Assembly: GCF_039522605.1 (NCBI RefSeq)
Contig: NZ_BAAADS010000012.1
Span: 62,001 to 126,000, forward strand
Direction: 5' to 3'
Origin: Lentibacillus siamensis
GTDB taxonomy: Bacteria > Bacillota > Bacilli > Bacillales > Amphibacillaceae
Length of the DNA stretch: 64,000 nucleotides
Shown here: positions 23,384 through 32,846 of the stretch, one piece after another
Position numbering within the stretch: position 1 is the stretch's first letter
How the letters are laid out: each line of letters opens with the position of its first letter
Notes under the pieces: generated by a model
The model's database searches: none
Seen by the model: the letters and a program-made list of their open reading frames with translations, nothing else
What the model was told of the DNA's origin: nothing
Translations under genes and position numbers: made by a program

Positions 23384-24747
23384 TGCGGGCTATATTTACA
23401 AGACCATTATTTGCTTATATAGTAGGGATTCTTGTCGTAGTGATTGTTACAGGAGTCCTAATGATGCAAACAACTGATGAATATATCATCCTTGGGGCAA
23501 TTTTGGTGGTCGAATTCGTCATTCTGCTGCTGATGATGCTTCATTTGTATGATAAATATATGAAACCAATTAAAAAAGCAACGCGAACAGTGGATGAACT
23601 TGTTAAAGGAAATTACAGTGCACGAATTCATCAATCCGCACAAGGAATTGTCGCGGATTTAAACAATAAAATAAATATCCTGGCACGTAATTTGAGTGAA
23701 TTTGCCATACAGGAACAGATGCAGGAGAAGCAGCTTTCCACAGTAATTGATAATACACAGAGTGGACTGGTGCTGCTCGATGAGAAAGGGTATGTTCATC
23801 TTGTCAACCGGAAATTCACCTCTATGTTCGGGGGCAAACAGCATGATTACGTCGGTTTTCTTTATTATGAAGTGATGCAAAATGAAAAGATACATGAAAC
23901 CGTTCAGCAGACATTTTTGTATGAAAAGAATGTGACAGAATCATTCACGCAGGTAGTGGAAGTGGATAAAAAATACATTGAGATTGTCGGTGCGCCAATC
24001 TTCAATGAACGGAACATGCTGAAAGGTGCCGTTCTCGTCTTTTATGATATTACCCACTTAAAGAAACTTGAGTTGATGCGGAAAGATTTTGTTGCCAACG
24101 TATCCCACGAGTTAAAGACACCAATTACTTCCATAAAGGGATTTACCGAAACACTGCTCGATGGTGCATTGGATGACACTGACACTCTACAAAACTTTTT
24201 AACGATTATCAATGATGAAAGTACTCGTCTTCAGGGGCTGATTGAGGATTTATTAACATTATCTAAACTGGAAAAAGACGAGTATCAATTAGTGAAAAAT
24301 GATGTAAATCTGAACATATTGATCGGTGAAATAATGCCAATTGTAAATCAGGCTGCTGAAGAGAAAAATATAACACTTTCAATTGATACAGTCGACAATA
24401 TTGAATTTTTGGCTGAAAGTGAAGGTGTAAAACAGGTGATTATAAACCTTTTGATGAATGCCATCAGCTATACACCTGAACATGGCAAAGTTGCTTTATA
24501 TGCGGAAGAAACCGATGATTGCGTCCATATTAAAGTTACCGATACAGGAATTGGCATACACAAGGACGCGATTCCAAGAATATTCGAGCGTTTTTACCGG
24601 GTCGATAAAGCCCGCAGCCGGAACACGGGAGGAACCGGTCTGGGACTATCCATTTTAAAACATATCGTAGAAGTACACGATGGCAAAATATCAGTTGAAA
24701 GTGAACTGGATAAGGGATCTACCTTCCATGTGTATTTACCGAAATAA
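23383..24747 (+). CDS. phoR: Sensor histidine kinase PhoR, lacking the extracytoplasmic domain
   Basis: PhoR autophosphorylates and passes phosphate to PhoP. The 454-residue protein has two helices almost back to back (about 9-28 and 34-54), then HAMP (about 55-105), PAS (about 118-230), HisKA with FVANVSHELKTPITSIKGF (His242), and HATPase with DTGIGIHKDAIPRIFERFY and GTGLGLSIL. B. subtilis PhoR is about 579 residues because of a large extracytoplasmic domain between the two helices; here that loop is only a few residues. Sensing must therefore be intramembrane or cytoplasmic. TAATG overlap couples it to phoP. Confidence 0.92.
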   Translation: MRAIFTRPLFAYIVGILVVVIVTGVLMMQTTDEYIILGAILVVEFVILLLMMLHLYDKYMKPIKKATRTVDELVKGNYSARIHQSAQGIVADLNNKINILARNLSEFAIQEQMQEKQLSTVIDNTQSGLVLLDEKGYVHLVNRKFTSMFGGKQHDYVGFLYYEVMQNEKIHETVQQTFLYEKNVTESFTQVVEVDKKYIEIVGAPIFNERNMLKGAVLVFYDITHLKKLELMRKDFVANVSHELKTPITSIKGFTETLLDGALDDTDTLQNFLTIINDESTRLQGLIEDLLTLSKLEKDEYQLVKNDVNLNILIGEIMPIVNQAAEEKNITLSIDTVDNIEFLAESEGVKQVIINLLMNAISYTPEHGKVALYAEETDDCVHIKVTDTGIGIHKDAIPRIFERFYRVDKARSRNTGGTGLGLSILKHIVEVHDGKISVESELDKGSTFHVYLPK

Positions 24748-24776
24748 GAAACACCCTCGGTTTGAGGGTGTTTCTT
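24746..24776 (+). terminator. Terminator after phoR
   Basis: AAGAAACACCCTC and GAGGGTGTTTCTT form a perfect 13-bp stem with a 5-base loop and T-rich 3' side. Confidence 0.88.
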
Positions 24777-24986
24777 TGGCAGTTAGAAAATATAAGGTCC
24801 TTTTACTGGATAGGCGAGACTATGGGTGTCACCCAAATGCCTGGAGATGACCAGGTTTTCAAATGAATGAGTCTCTAAAAAGAATGTTATGTAGATCAGA
24901 TAAGAGGGATAACTTTTTCAATCTCTATTATTCAATGATAAAATAGGTTTAGTGTTTATAACGGTTTGATTGGAGGAGAGGTACAT

Positions 24987-27623
24987 ATGGGTGAAAAACT
25001 GGTGCTGATTGACGGTAACAGTATAATTTACCGGGCATTTTTTGCTCTACCTTTATTGAACAATGATAAAGGTGTTTATACCAATGCGGTGTACGGATTT
25101 ACGACGATGCTTTTGAAGATTCTTGAGGATGAAAAGCCGACACATATACTGGTGGCGTTTGACGCAGGAAAAACAACTTTCCGTCATGAAACATACAAGG
25201 AGTACAAAGGTGGCCGCCAAAAAACACCGCCGGAGCTATCGGAACAGTTTCCATTGCTTAAAGAGATGCTGGATGCTTTTCAGATTCCTCATTATCAGCT
25301 GGATCAGTACGAAGCAGATGATATTATTGGAACACTTGCCAGTGAAGGTGAAGCAAAGAATTGGGATGTGACGGTTATTTCAGGTGATAAAGACCTGTTG
25401 CAGCTTGCTTCAGATCGTGTAACGGTAAACCTGACGAAAAAAGGCATCAGTGATATCGAATCGTATACGCCATCCTTCATGAAAGAAAAAATGGAGATTG
25501 ATCCTGATCAGCTCATTGATTTAAAGGCATTAATGGGGGACAGCTCTGATAATATTCCAGGCGTTCCTGGTGTTGGTCAGAAAACAGCGACAAAACTTCT
25601 GAAGCAGTACCATACACTGGAAAAGGTTTATGATAATCTTGACGAAGTAAGCGGCAAAAAGCTGAAGGAAAAGTTGACAGATCATCGGTCAGAGGCTTTT
25701 ATGAGTAAAGAATTGGTGACAATCAACCGTGACTCGCCAATCACGGTTAAGACTGATGAACTGGATTACAGCGGGTATCCTGCTGCAGAGGTTAGTACCA
25801 TGTTTAAAAATCTTGGTTTTCAATCACTGTTGCCGAGAGTGGATGGAGCTGCTGAGGAAGATGAATCATCACAAGAATTGAACGAGATAGAATACGATAT
25901 TTTGCATGAGATTACACCGGATATTTTTACAAATAACGCGGCGTTGGTTGTGGAAATGTTTGGTGACAGCTATCATCATGCTGCGATTGAGGGATTTGGG
26001 CTTGTTTCCGGGAGCCGTGCTTGTTTTATACCAACTGAGACAGCAATAAAGTCAAAGGATTTTAAGGCATGGGTGGAAGATGCAGGTAAATCAAAAACTG
26101 TTTTTGACGCGAAGAAAACGCTTGTTGCATTATTGAGACACAATATGCATATACAAGGAATCACATTTGATATGCTGCTCAGTTCTTATTTGTTAAATCC
26201 ATCAGAAAACAATCATGATATACCCGCCATTGGTCACCGAATGGGACGAACAGAAGTCCTGTATGATGAAGAAGTTTACGGAAAAGGAGCGAAAGCAAAA
26301 GTTCCGGAACAAAATGTGCTGGCAGAGCACGTTGTCCGGAAAACCAATTTACTGTATCAGATCAAAACACAGATGGACGATCTGTTGAAGCAAAATGATC
26401 AGTACCAGCTTCTAAAGGAACTGGAGATGCCATTAGCACTTATTCTTGGCGAAATGGAACATACGGGTGTTCTGGTGGATATCGATCGGCTTGAAAAAAT
26501 GGGCGAAGATTTGACACAGCGGCTGGATAACCTGGAACAGGAAGTGCAGGAGCTTGCTGGTGAGGAATTTAATCTGAACTCGCCAAAACAACTCGGACCG
26601 ATTTTGTTTGAAAAACTGGAGCTGCCTGTGATCAAGAAGACAAAGACAGGGTATTCCACTGCCGCAGATGTACTCGAACAGCTGAAACATGAGCATCCCA
26701 TTATTGAAAAGCTGCTTCTATACAGGCAACTTGGCAAACTGCAGTCAACCTATATTGAAGGCCTGCTTAAGGTAGTCGATAAGGATACAAACAAGATTCA
26801 TACGCGGTTTAACCAGGCACTTACACAGACTGGCCGTTTGAGTTCGATTGATCCGAATCTGCAGAATATCCCGATCAGGCTTGAAGAAGGGCGTAAAATC
26901 CGCCAAGCCTTTGTACCGTCTAAAAAAGGGTGGATGATGTTTGCAGCGGATTATTCACAAATTGAACTGCGGGTACTGGCTCACATAGCGAAGGATGAAA
27001 AACTTTCGGATGCCTTTAAAAATGATCAGGATATCCACACCCGAACCGCGATGGATGTTTTCCATGTGAAGGAAGATGAGATAACATCCAATATGCGCAG
27101 GCAAGCTAAAGCCGTCAACTTCGGTATTGTGTATGGAATAAGTGATTATGGACTGTCACAAAGCCTCGGTATCACAAGGAAAGAAGCAAAAAAATTTATC
27201 GAGCGTTACTTTGAAAGTTATCCTGATGTTAAAAAATATATGGATGATATCATCCAGGAAGCAAAACATCAGGGATTTGTAACCACCCTTATGAACCGGA
27301 GAAGGTATTTGCCGGATATTACGAGCAGGAATTTCAATCGGCGGTCATTTGCTGAACGGACTGCAATGAATACACCAATCCAGGGGAGCGCTGCAGATAT
27401 TATCAAAAAGGCGATGATTGATCTGCATGAAAAGCTGCTCGATGAAAAACTGGAAGCACGCATGCTGCTTCAGGTTCATGATGAACTGATTCTGGAAGCG
27501 CCAGAAGCAGAAATTGAAAAATTAAAAGAAATAGTGCCAGCAATTATGGAGAGCACCGTTGAATTATCTGTCCCGTTGAAGGTCGATTATGAATATGGTG
27601 AAAGTTGGTTTGATGCAAAGTAA
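24987..27623 (+). CDS. polA: DNA polymerase I
   Basis: PolA fills gaps in repair and Okazaki maturation. The 878-residue protein has an N-terminal 5'-3' exonuclease/flap domain (about 1-290; DQYEADDIIGTLA and the helix-hairpin-helix GVPGVGQKTA), a central exonuclease-like domain that lacks the proofreading DxE motif (VVEMFGDSYHH instead), and a C-terminal polymerase with motif A DYSQIELRVLAHIA, motif B RRQAKAVNFGIVYG and motif C QVHDE. ATG 24987 is preferred over TTG 24966 because GGAGGAG (24972-24978) is correctly spaced for it. mutM follows 12 bases later. Confidence 0.96.
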   Translation: MGEKLVLIDGNSIIYRAFFALPLLNNDKGVYTNAVYGFTTMLLKILEDEKPTHILVAFDAGKTTFRHETYKEYKGGRQKTPPELSEQFPLLKEMLDAFQIPHYQLDQYEADDIIGTLASEGEAKNWDVTVISGDKDLLQLASDRVTVNLTKKGISDIESYTPSFMKEKMEIDPDQLIDLKALMGDSSDNIPGVPGVGQKTATKLLKQYHTLEKVYDNLDEVSGKKLKEKLTDHRSEAFMSKELVTINRDSPITVKTDELDYSGYPAAEVSTMFKNLGFQSLLPRVDGAAEEDESSQELNEIEYDILHEITPDIFTNNAALVVEMFGDSYHHAAIEGFGLVSGSRACFIPTETAIKSKDFKAWVEDAGKSKTVFDAKKTLVALLRHNMHIQGITFDMLLSSYLLNPSENNHDIPAIGHRMGRTEVLYDEEVYGKGAKAKVPEQNVLAEHVVRKTNLLYQIKTQMDDLLKQNDQYQLLKELEMPLALILGEMEHTGVLVDIDRLEKMGEDLTQRLDNLEQEVQELAGEEFNLNSPKQLGPILFEKLELPVIKKTKTGYSTAADVLEQLKHEHPIIEKLLLYRQLGKLQSTYIEGLLKVVDKDTNKIHTRFNQALTQTGRLSSIDPNLQNIPIRLEEGRKIRQAFVPSKKGWMMFAADYSQIELRVLAHIAKDEKLSDAFKNDQDIHTRTAMDVFHVKEDEITSNMRRQAKAVNFGIVYGISDYGLSQSLGITRKEAKKFIERYFESYPDVKKYMDDIIQEAKHQGFVTTLMNRRRYLPDITSRNFNRRSFAERTAMNTPIQGSAADIIKKAMIDLHEKLLDEKLEARMLLQVHDELILEAPEAEIEKLKEIVPAIMESTVELSVPLKVDYEYGESWFDAK

Positions 27624-27635
27624 GGGGATAAAGTC

Positions 27636-28463
27636 ATGCCGGAATTACCAGAAGTGGAAACAGTTAAGCAAACATTAAAGCGATTTGTTATCGGTAAAAA
27701 AATAAAAGATGTCGAAGTATACTGGCCAAATATTGTGAAGCGGCCAGATGATGTGGAAAAGTTTAAGTCGGAATTAACTGGACAAACCATCCAGGACATC
27801 ACTCGAAAAGGGAAGTTTTTACTTTTTCAACTGGATGATAGTGTTCTAGTATCACACTTACGGATGGAAGGAAAGTACAGTGTTCATCCTTCATCTGAAA
27901 TTATTAAAAAGCATACACACGTTATTTTCCGTTTTGTCGGCGGCGATGAACTCCGCTACAATGATGTCCGCAAATTTGGAACGATGCATATTTTTAATAA
28001 AGGTGAAGAATTTGGCGGGAAGCCGCTAAATCAATTAGGTCCGGATCCATTTGATAAAAGTTTTACACTGGAATATTTTTATAAAAAATTGAAAAAGACG
28101 GAGCGTAATATTAAAACGGTGTTGCTGGATCAGAGTGTTGTAGCGGGACTTGGTAATATATATGTTGATGAAACATTATTCAGAGCCAATATTCACCCAC
28201 TGAAAAAATCGAGCAAACTGACCAAAAATGAAATAAGGGAAATTCGTAATCAGGCAGTAGACACGTTGCAGGAAGCCGTATTGCAGGGTGGTACGACTAT
28301 ACGCTCCTATGTGAATGGTCAGGGTGATATGGGAATGTTCCAGCAGGAGTTATTCGTCTATGGACAGGAAGACAATCCATGTAAACAGTGCGGCAAGCCA
28401 ATCGTAAAACTAAAGATAGGCGGACGCGGAACGCATATTTGCGCAGTTTGCCAAAAATTATAA
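27636..28463 (+). CDS. mutM: Formamidopyrimidine-DNA glycosylase
   Basis: MutM removes 8-oxoguanine and formamidopyrimidines and nicks the abasic site. The 275-residue protein begins MPELPEVETVKQTL, with catalytic Pro2 and Glu3, carries the helix-two-turn-helix region GLGNIYVDETLF near 170, and ends in a zinc finger with CKQCGKP and CAVCQ. AGGGGATAAAGTC gives the ribosome binding site. It forms a DNA-repair pair with polA and is followed by coaE after 23 bases; ytaF, which lies between them in B. subtilis, is absent. Confidence 0.96.
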   Translation: MPELPEVETVKQTLKRFVIGKKIKDVEVYWPNIVKRPDDVEKFKSELTGQTIQDITRKGKFLLFQLDDSVLVSHLRMEGKYSVHPSSEIIKKHTHVIFRFVGGDELRYNDVRKFGTMHIFNKGEEFGGKPLNQLGPDPFDKSFTLEYFYKKLKKTERNIKTVLLDQSVVAGLGNIYVDETLFRANIHPLKKSSKLTKNEIREIRNQAVDTLQEAVLQGGTTIRSYVNGQGDMGMFQQELFVYGQEDNPCKQCGKPIVKLKIGGRGTHICAVCQKL

Positions 28464-28486
28464 ACAAGTAAGTGAGGTTGTATCTG

Positions 28487-29089
28487 ATGGCACTGGTTCT
28501 AGGGTTAACCGGAAGCATCGCAACGGGAAAGAGTACAGTTTCTTCCATGTTTGCGAATTTCGGTATACCTGTAGTTGATGCAGATAAAATAGCAAGAGAA
28601 GTTGTAATGCCAGGTAAACAAGCTTATAAGCAGATTGTGGAAGTGTTCGGGAAGGATGTACTGTTCGATGATCTAACACTCGACCGGAAAAAGCTCGGCT
28701 CGATTGTTTTTGGAGATGAAACGAAACGCAATCAACTTAATGATATTGTTCACCCGGCAGTAAGGGAAAAAATGGCAGCGGACAGGGATGGCTATCTGGA
28801 ATCGGGAGAAACATGTGTTGTGTTGGATATTCCGTTGTTATTTGAAAGTAAATTGACTCATTTTGTTGATAAGACACTAGCAGTTGTTGTGGATGAGGAT
28901 ATGCAGTTAAAACGGCTGATGGATCGTGATGAGTCAACAGAACAAGAAGCAAAACAGCGGATTGATTCACAAATACCGATCAGTGAAAAAGCAAAACTTG
29001 CTGATGCAGTAATTGATAACAACGGAACAGTCGAAGAATCTTTTCAGCAGCTTGAATCGTTATTAAGGGAATGGAGCGCTATATCATAG
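28487..29089 (+). CDS. coaE: Dephospho-CoA kinase
   Basis: CoaE phosphorylates the ribose 3'-hydroxyl of dephospho-CoA in the last step of CoA synthesis. From ATG 28487 the protein is 200 residues and starts MALVLGLTGSIATGKST, with the P-loop GSIATGKS. The family motifs DADKIAREV near 32, IVHPAVREKM near 85 and VLDIPLLFES near 110 are present. GTGAGG at 28472-28477 is the ribosome binding site, so the upstream GTG at 28472 is unlikely to be the start. Confidence 0.94.
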   Translation: MALVLGLTGSIATGKSTVSSMFANFGIPVVDADKIAREVVMPGKQAYKQIVEVFGKDVLFDDLTLDRKKLGSIVFGDETKRNQLNDIVHPAVREKMAADRDGYLESGETCVVLDIPLLFESKLTHFVDKTLAVVVDEDMQLKRLMDRDESTEQEAKQRIDSQIPISEKAKLADAVIDNNGTVEESFQQLESLLREWSAIS

Positions 29090-29163
29090 TATTAGCGCTC
29101 CTTTTTACGGGTAAATAACACGTAACATTTTTTTCACAAAGTTTTAAGCACATTTTTCTTGGA

Positions 29164-29209
29164 ATATGTTATACTATTTATAATAATAAACTTAAAGAGT
29201 ATAACATAT
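29164..29209 (+). promoter_or_regulatory. gapB promoter with paired CcpN-type boxes
   Basis: ATATGTTATACT (29164-29175) and AGTATAACATAT (29198-29209) are perfect inverted copies. Each contains TATGTTATACT, which fits the CcpN consensus TRTGHYATAYW exactly. A TATAAT lies at 29179-29184 between them. CcpN represses gluconeogenic genes such as gapB during glycolytic growth, so this arrangement predicts the same control here. Confidence 0.75.
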
Positions 29210-29224
29210 ACAGGAGGACTACAG

Positions 29225-30256
29225 ATGAATAAAACCCGGATTGCAATTAATGGATTTGGACGGATCGGACGGATTGTTTTTCGTCAGGCTATTTCGGATA
29301 ACCAACTAGAGGTCGTTGCAATTAATGCCAGCTATCCTCCAGAAACTCTTGCACATTTGATCAAATATGATAGTGTTCATGGAATTTTTGACGGTGAAGT
29401 GGAAGCGCTTCAGGAAGGCATTCAAGTAAATGGGCAATTTATTAATATTGTAAGTTCACGTGAACCCGAAAAGCTTCCGTGGAAAAAACTTGATATCGAT
29501 GTGGTGGTGGAAGCTACGGGGAAATTTAAAACAAAAGAAAGTGCAGGGCTGCATCTTGATGCGGGTGCCCGCAAGGTTGTTATCACTGCACCGGGAAAAC
29601 AGGTTGATAACACAATTGTAATGGGGGTTAACGAAGACACGTATAACCCTGATGAAGATGACGTAATATCCAATGCATCCTGTACAACAAATTGTCTTGC
29701 TCCTGTTGTGAAAGTGCTTGATGAAAACTTTAAAATTGTAAATGGACTCATGACTACTGTTCATGCGTTTACGAGCGATCAGAAGAACCTGGATAATCCG
29801 CATAAAGATTTGCGCCGTGCAAGAGGATGCAGTCAGTCAATTATCCCGACATCAACCGGGGCTGCTAAAGCATTAGGAGAAGTGTTACCGAATATGCAGG
29901 GAAAGCTGCATGGAATGGCACTAAGAGTTCCAACGCCAAATGTTTCTTTGGTGGACCTGGTAATCGATGTTGAAGATGATGTGGATATCGAGAAAGTTAA
30001 TGAGGCATTTATAAGAGCTTCAACCAATGAAATGAAAGGAATTCTTAAATATAGTGAGGAACCGCTCGTGTCAATCGACTACACGACCACTGAGTATTCA
30101 GCAATTATTGATGGATTAACTACAATGGTAATGGACGATAATAAAGTAAAAGTTCTTGCCTGGTATGATAATGAATGGGGCTATTCTAAACGGGTGCTGG
30201 ATTTAACTAATTATGTTGGTAATTATATCCACCAACAACAGGCAAAAATTTCCTGA
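29225..30256 (+). CDS. gapB: Gluconeogenic glyceraldehyde-3-phosphate dehydrogenase GapB
   Basis: GapB works mainly in gluconeogenesis with NADP(H). The 343-residue protein from ATG 29225 (AGGAGG at 29212-29217) has the Rossmann start INGFGRIGRIVFRQ, the catalytic cysteine in SNASCTTNCLAPV near residue 155, and the C-terminal WYDNEWGYSKRVLDL. Residues after the dinucleotide fold (AINASYPPETLAHL) lack the aspartate expected for strict NAD enzymes, matching the NADP-preferring GapB type. CcpN-type boxes in the promoter support this assignment. speD, next in B. subtilis, is absent. Confidence 0.94.
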   Translation: MNKTRIAINGFGRIGRIVFRQAISDNQLEVVAINASYPPETLAHLIKYDSVHGIFDGEVEALQEGIQVNGQFINIVSSREPEKLPWKKLDIDVVVEATGKFKTKESAGLHLDAGARKVVITAPGKQVDNTIVMGVNEDTYNPDEDDVISNASCTTNCLAPVVKVLDENFKIVNGLMTTVHAFTSDQKNLDNPHKDLRRARGCSQSIIPTSTGAAKALGEVLPNMQGKLHGMALRVPTPNVSLVDLVIDVEDDVDIEKVNEAFIRASTNEMKGILKYSEEPLVSIDYTTTEYSAIIDGLTTMVMDDNKVKVLAWYDNEWGYSKRVLDLTNYVGNYIHQQQAKIS

Positions 30257-30268
30257 CCTGATCTTTCC

Positions 30269-30305
30269 AATAAGGCCGGCTGCTATATTTGCGGCCGGCC
30301 TTATT
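30269..30305 (+). terminator. Terminator after gapB
   Basis: AATAAGGCCGGC and GCCGGCCTTATT form a perfect 12-bp stem with a 13-base loop. The following 30306-30572 stretch shows no gene; it should contain the promoter for the next one, with AT-rich sequence near 30510-30550. Confidence 0.8.
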
Positions 30306-30572
30306 AATGTGAATATTATGCTAAACAAATATGTTCATGTAGTGAGCATGTTTAAAATGATCCTTAGAAGCGCGATGTGATTTGACAGGAAACAGCCGTG
30401 CTAAACGTAAAATTACGCTTTATAAAGCCCTATAGTCTCCGAATCTGTCCTCACTTGAAAATTAGTTTCATAAGCAATCCTAATCGATTAGTCGATTCAC
30501 AAAAAAAATGTTAAAATAAATAAAACTATATTTTTTGATCGTGTATACATAATTATTGGATGAGGTGTATTA

Positions 30573-30965
30573 ATGGCATTTCGACATACTTTGGGGAGAT
30601 TATTGGGAAATCATGCTGAAACAAATGAAAATCATTTGGATGCTTCACTTCAAACACGTTACTATAAAACAACGAAAGACAGGGCATTAAAAGTGTTCAA
30701 GAATTTTTTTGAGGAGAATGAAAGGTTCCGGATTAATGCCGTCTCCAATGAACGCGGGGAAGTCAGTGCTTCCATTATAAAAGGAAAAAATGCTTTTATA
30801 GTGGGAACAGTTATTATGGTCAGACCACACCAGACTGCGATTGATTTTTCGGTTACGACAGAATCCGCTTTTCCATTTGATCTCGGGTACAGTACAAAAG
30901 TCATTCATGAATTGTATCATCAGGCTGATAAAGAATTGCCCGCGATTCCAAAAACAAACAGGTGA
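30573..30965 (+). CDS. Conserved small protein of unknown function upstream of nrdR
   Basis: This is a 130-residue soluble protein with no membrane segment. A conserved-looking core runs from SLQTRYYKTTKDRALKVF (about 28-45) to VRPHQTAIDFSVTTES and GYSTKVIHELYHQ. The pattern faintly resembles DUF1499-like proteins, which I cannot confirm. GAGGTG about 8 bases upstream supports ATG 30573. It is 21 bases before nrdR and probably co-transcribed with it. It occupies the place of speD in B. subtilis but is not related to S-adenosylmethionine decarboxylase. Confidence 0.65.
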   Translation: MAFRHTLGRLLGNHAETNENHLDASLQTRYYKTTKDRALKVFKNFFEENERFRINAVSNERGEVSASIIKGKNAFIVGTVIMVRPHQTAIDFSVTTESAFPFDLGYSTKVIHELYHQADKELPAIPKTNR

Positions 30966-30986
30966 AATGAATGGGGTTGAACCGAT

Positions 30987-31466
30987 ATGAGATGTTCAAA
31001 TTGCCAAAATAAAAGTACAAAGGTTCTCGATTCACGGCCAATTGAAGAAGGTCGATCCATTCGCAGGCGCAGAGAGTGCGAAGAATGCGGTTTCCGTTTT
31101 ACAACATTTGAACGGATTGAGGAAGTTCCGTTGATTGTTGTAAAAAAAGATGGTGCACGACAGGAGTACAGTCGTGATAAACTAATCAGAGGATTAATTA
31201 AAGCATGTGAAAAACGCCCAGTGCCAATGGAGAAAATTGAAGAAATTGCCGTTGCTGTGGAAAAAGAACTGCGTAATACGGGTGTTTCCGAGGTTGACAG
31301 TAAAGAGATTGGTGAAATGGTAATGGACAGGCTGTCACATATTGATGAAGTAGCATATGTGCGATTTGCATCCGTCTATCGTCAATTCAAGGATATTACC
31401 GTATTTCTTGACGAATTAAAAGATTTAATTAAAACAGACAAAGAAAATACCGGATCAGAAAGCTGA
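30987..31466 (+). CDS. nrdR: Transcriptional repressor NrdR
   Basis: NrdR represses ribonucleotide reductase genes according to ATP/dATP levels. The 159-residue protein has an N-terminal zinc ribbon (CSNC at 3-6 and CEECGFRFTTFER near 31) and an ATP-cone domain beginning VVKKDGARQEYSRDKLIRGL near 51. Its stop is followed 21 bases later by the dnaB start, consistent with the nrdR-dnaB-dnaI operon of Bacillus (ytcG in B. subtilis). Confidence 0.95.
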   Translation: MRCSNCQNKSTKVLDSRPIEEGRSIRRRRECEECGFRFTTFERIEEVPLIVVKKDGARQEYSRDKLIRGLIKACEKRPVPMEKIEEIAVAVEKELRNTGVSEVDSKEIGEMVMDRLSHIDEVAYVRFASVYRQFKDITVFLDELKDLIKTDKENTGSES

Positions 31467-31487
31467 TTGAAAGAAAGGGAAAGAAAA

Positions 31488-32825
31488 ATGGATGTAATAG
31501 GAAAATTACTGCCGATTGAAGGCTATCATGTATTGTTAAAAGGTGATTTGCCATTTGATTATGCGAAATCACTGACTCACCTGTATCAGCCGCTCATCGG
31601 TATGGAAGCGGTGATGCTTTATCAGACGCTATTACATGAAATGGATTTACAACAGGAAACAAGGGACCAAACGCATCATACATTAATGAACTACATGAAT
31701 ATGCCCCTGGATAATGTGTACAAGGCCCGACTGAAACTGGAGGGGATCGGTTTGCTTAAAACGTTTGAACAGCAAACTGAGGAGCATAATTCATATACAT
31801 ATGAACTCCAGTGTCCGTTTTCCCCGTCATCTTTTTTTAAGGATGAAATGTTGACACAGCTTTTACATCATCATATTGGCAGAGATAAATTTCTGATGCT
31901 TAAGCAGAATTACGATAAGGAAACATCCCGAACAAATGAAGCAAATGTAACTGCCTCTTTTCATGATGTGTTCCAGACTTTTCAACCGAGTCCGGATGAA
32001 GATGTATTGGTAAATTCGCCGAACGGGAGCAGTTCTTCTGCATCAGATATGGATTTTTCCTGGATGGAACAAATCCTGAAGCGGCAAATGATTCCAGCCG
32101 AAAAAGTCCTTACCCCGGAAAACAAAAAATTGGTCTCGCAAATGATGGTATTGTATGATTTAACGACCCTTGAGGTGGAGAAGGCAGTTTTGTGGGCATT
32201 GACTGATGAAAATTCTCTTCACCATAACGAATTTAAACAAGCCTGTCATGATTTATTTAAAAATAAACATCATCAAGCAACAGTAAAACTGACTGAACGC
32301 ACACAATCTGTTGAAAATGATAAATCAAATAAAAAGCCACTGACGAAGGAAGAACAGTTTATTGCTGAATTGGAACGGATTTCACCGAAACAGCTGCTCG
32401 AAGATTTATCAAATGGAGGGCAGGCATCCGGACAGGATTTGAAAGTCATCCGTGATATCATGACAACTCAAGGATTACCTTCACCTGTTATGAATGTACT
32501 GATTCATTATGTCCTGCTGCAAACGAACATGAAATTGTCAAAAGCTTATATGGAAAAGATTGCAAGCCACTGGTCCCGCGCAAACTTAAAAACAGCAAGG
32601 GAAGCGATGACATTTGCCAAAAAAGAACAGGCAGATTTTCAAAAACCCAAACCGGCCGGGAAATACAACAAACGGTCAAATTCCTCACAGGAAGTTGTGC
32701 CGGACTGGTTTAAGGAAAGGAAAAAGAAACAGCGGCAAGTTCCTAAAAAAGAGTCGGAAAACAATCAAAATCATGATGAGTTTGCCGCACTGTTACAAGA
32801 GTTCTCCAATGGAAATCAAAAATAA
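31488..32825 (+). CDS. dnaB: Replication initiation and membrane attachment protein DnaB
   Basis: In Bacillus, DnaB (not the E. coli helicase) acts with DnaD and DnaI to load the DnaC helicase at oriC and at restart sites. The 445-residue protein has the DnaB N-terminal winged helix (LTHLYQPLIGMEAVMLYQ near 30) and the C-terminal DnaB/DnaD helical domain (about 295-400, ending EVVPDWF nearby), then a basic lysine-rich tail. ATG 31488 is preferred over TTG 31467 because AAGGGA at 31475-31480 has proper spacing. It is followed by dnaI. Confidence 0.92.
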   Translation: MDVIGKLLPIEGYHVLLKGDLPFDYAKSLTHLYQPLIGMEAVMLYQTLLHEMDLQQETRDQTHHTLMNYMNMPLDNVYKARLKLEGIGLLKTFEQQTEEHNSYTYELQCPFSPSSFFKDEMLTQLLHHHIGRDKFLMLKQNYDKETSRTNEANVTASFHDVFQTFQPSPDEDVLVNSPNGSSSSASDMDFSWMEQILKRQMIPAEKVLTPENKKLVSQMMVLYDLTTLEVEKAVLWALTDENSLHHNEFKQACHDLFKNKHHQATVKLTERTQSVENDKSNKKPLTKEEQFIAELERISPKQLLEDLSNGGQASGQDLKVIRDIMTTQGLPSPVMNVLIHYVLLQTNMKLSKAYMEKIASHWSRANLKTAREAMTFAKKEQADFQKPKPAGKYNKRSNSSQEVVPDWFKERKKKQRQVPKKESENNQNHDEFAALLQEFSNGNQK

Positions 32826-32846
32826 TCACAATCAAGGATGATTTCG

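Noticed and set aside
30817..30827. Second TGGTCAGACCA motif like the malic enzyme operator
   Set aside because: It is inside the coding sequence at codons for MVRPH, lacks the outer symmetric bases and is far from a promoter; most likely chance.
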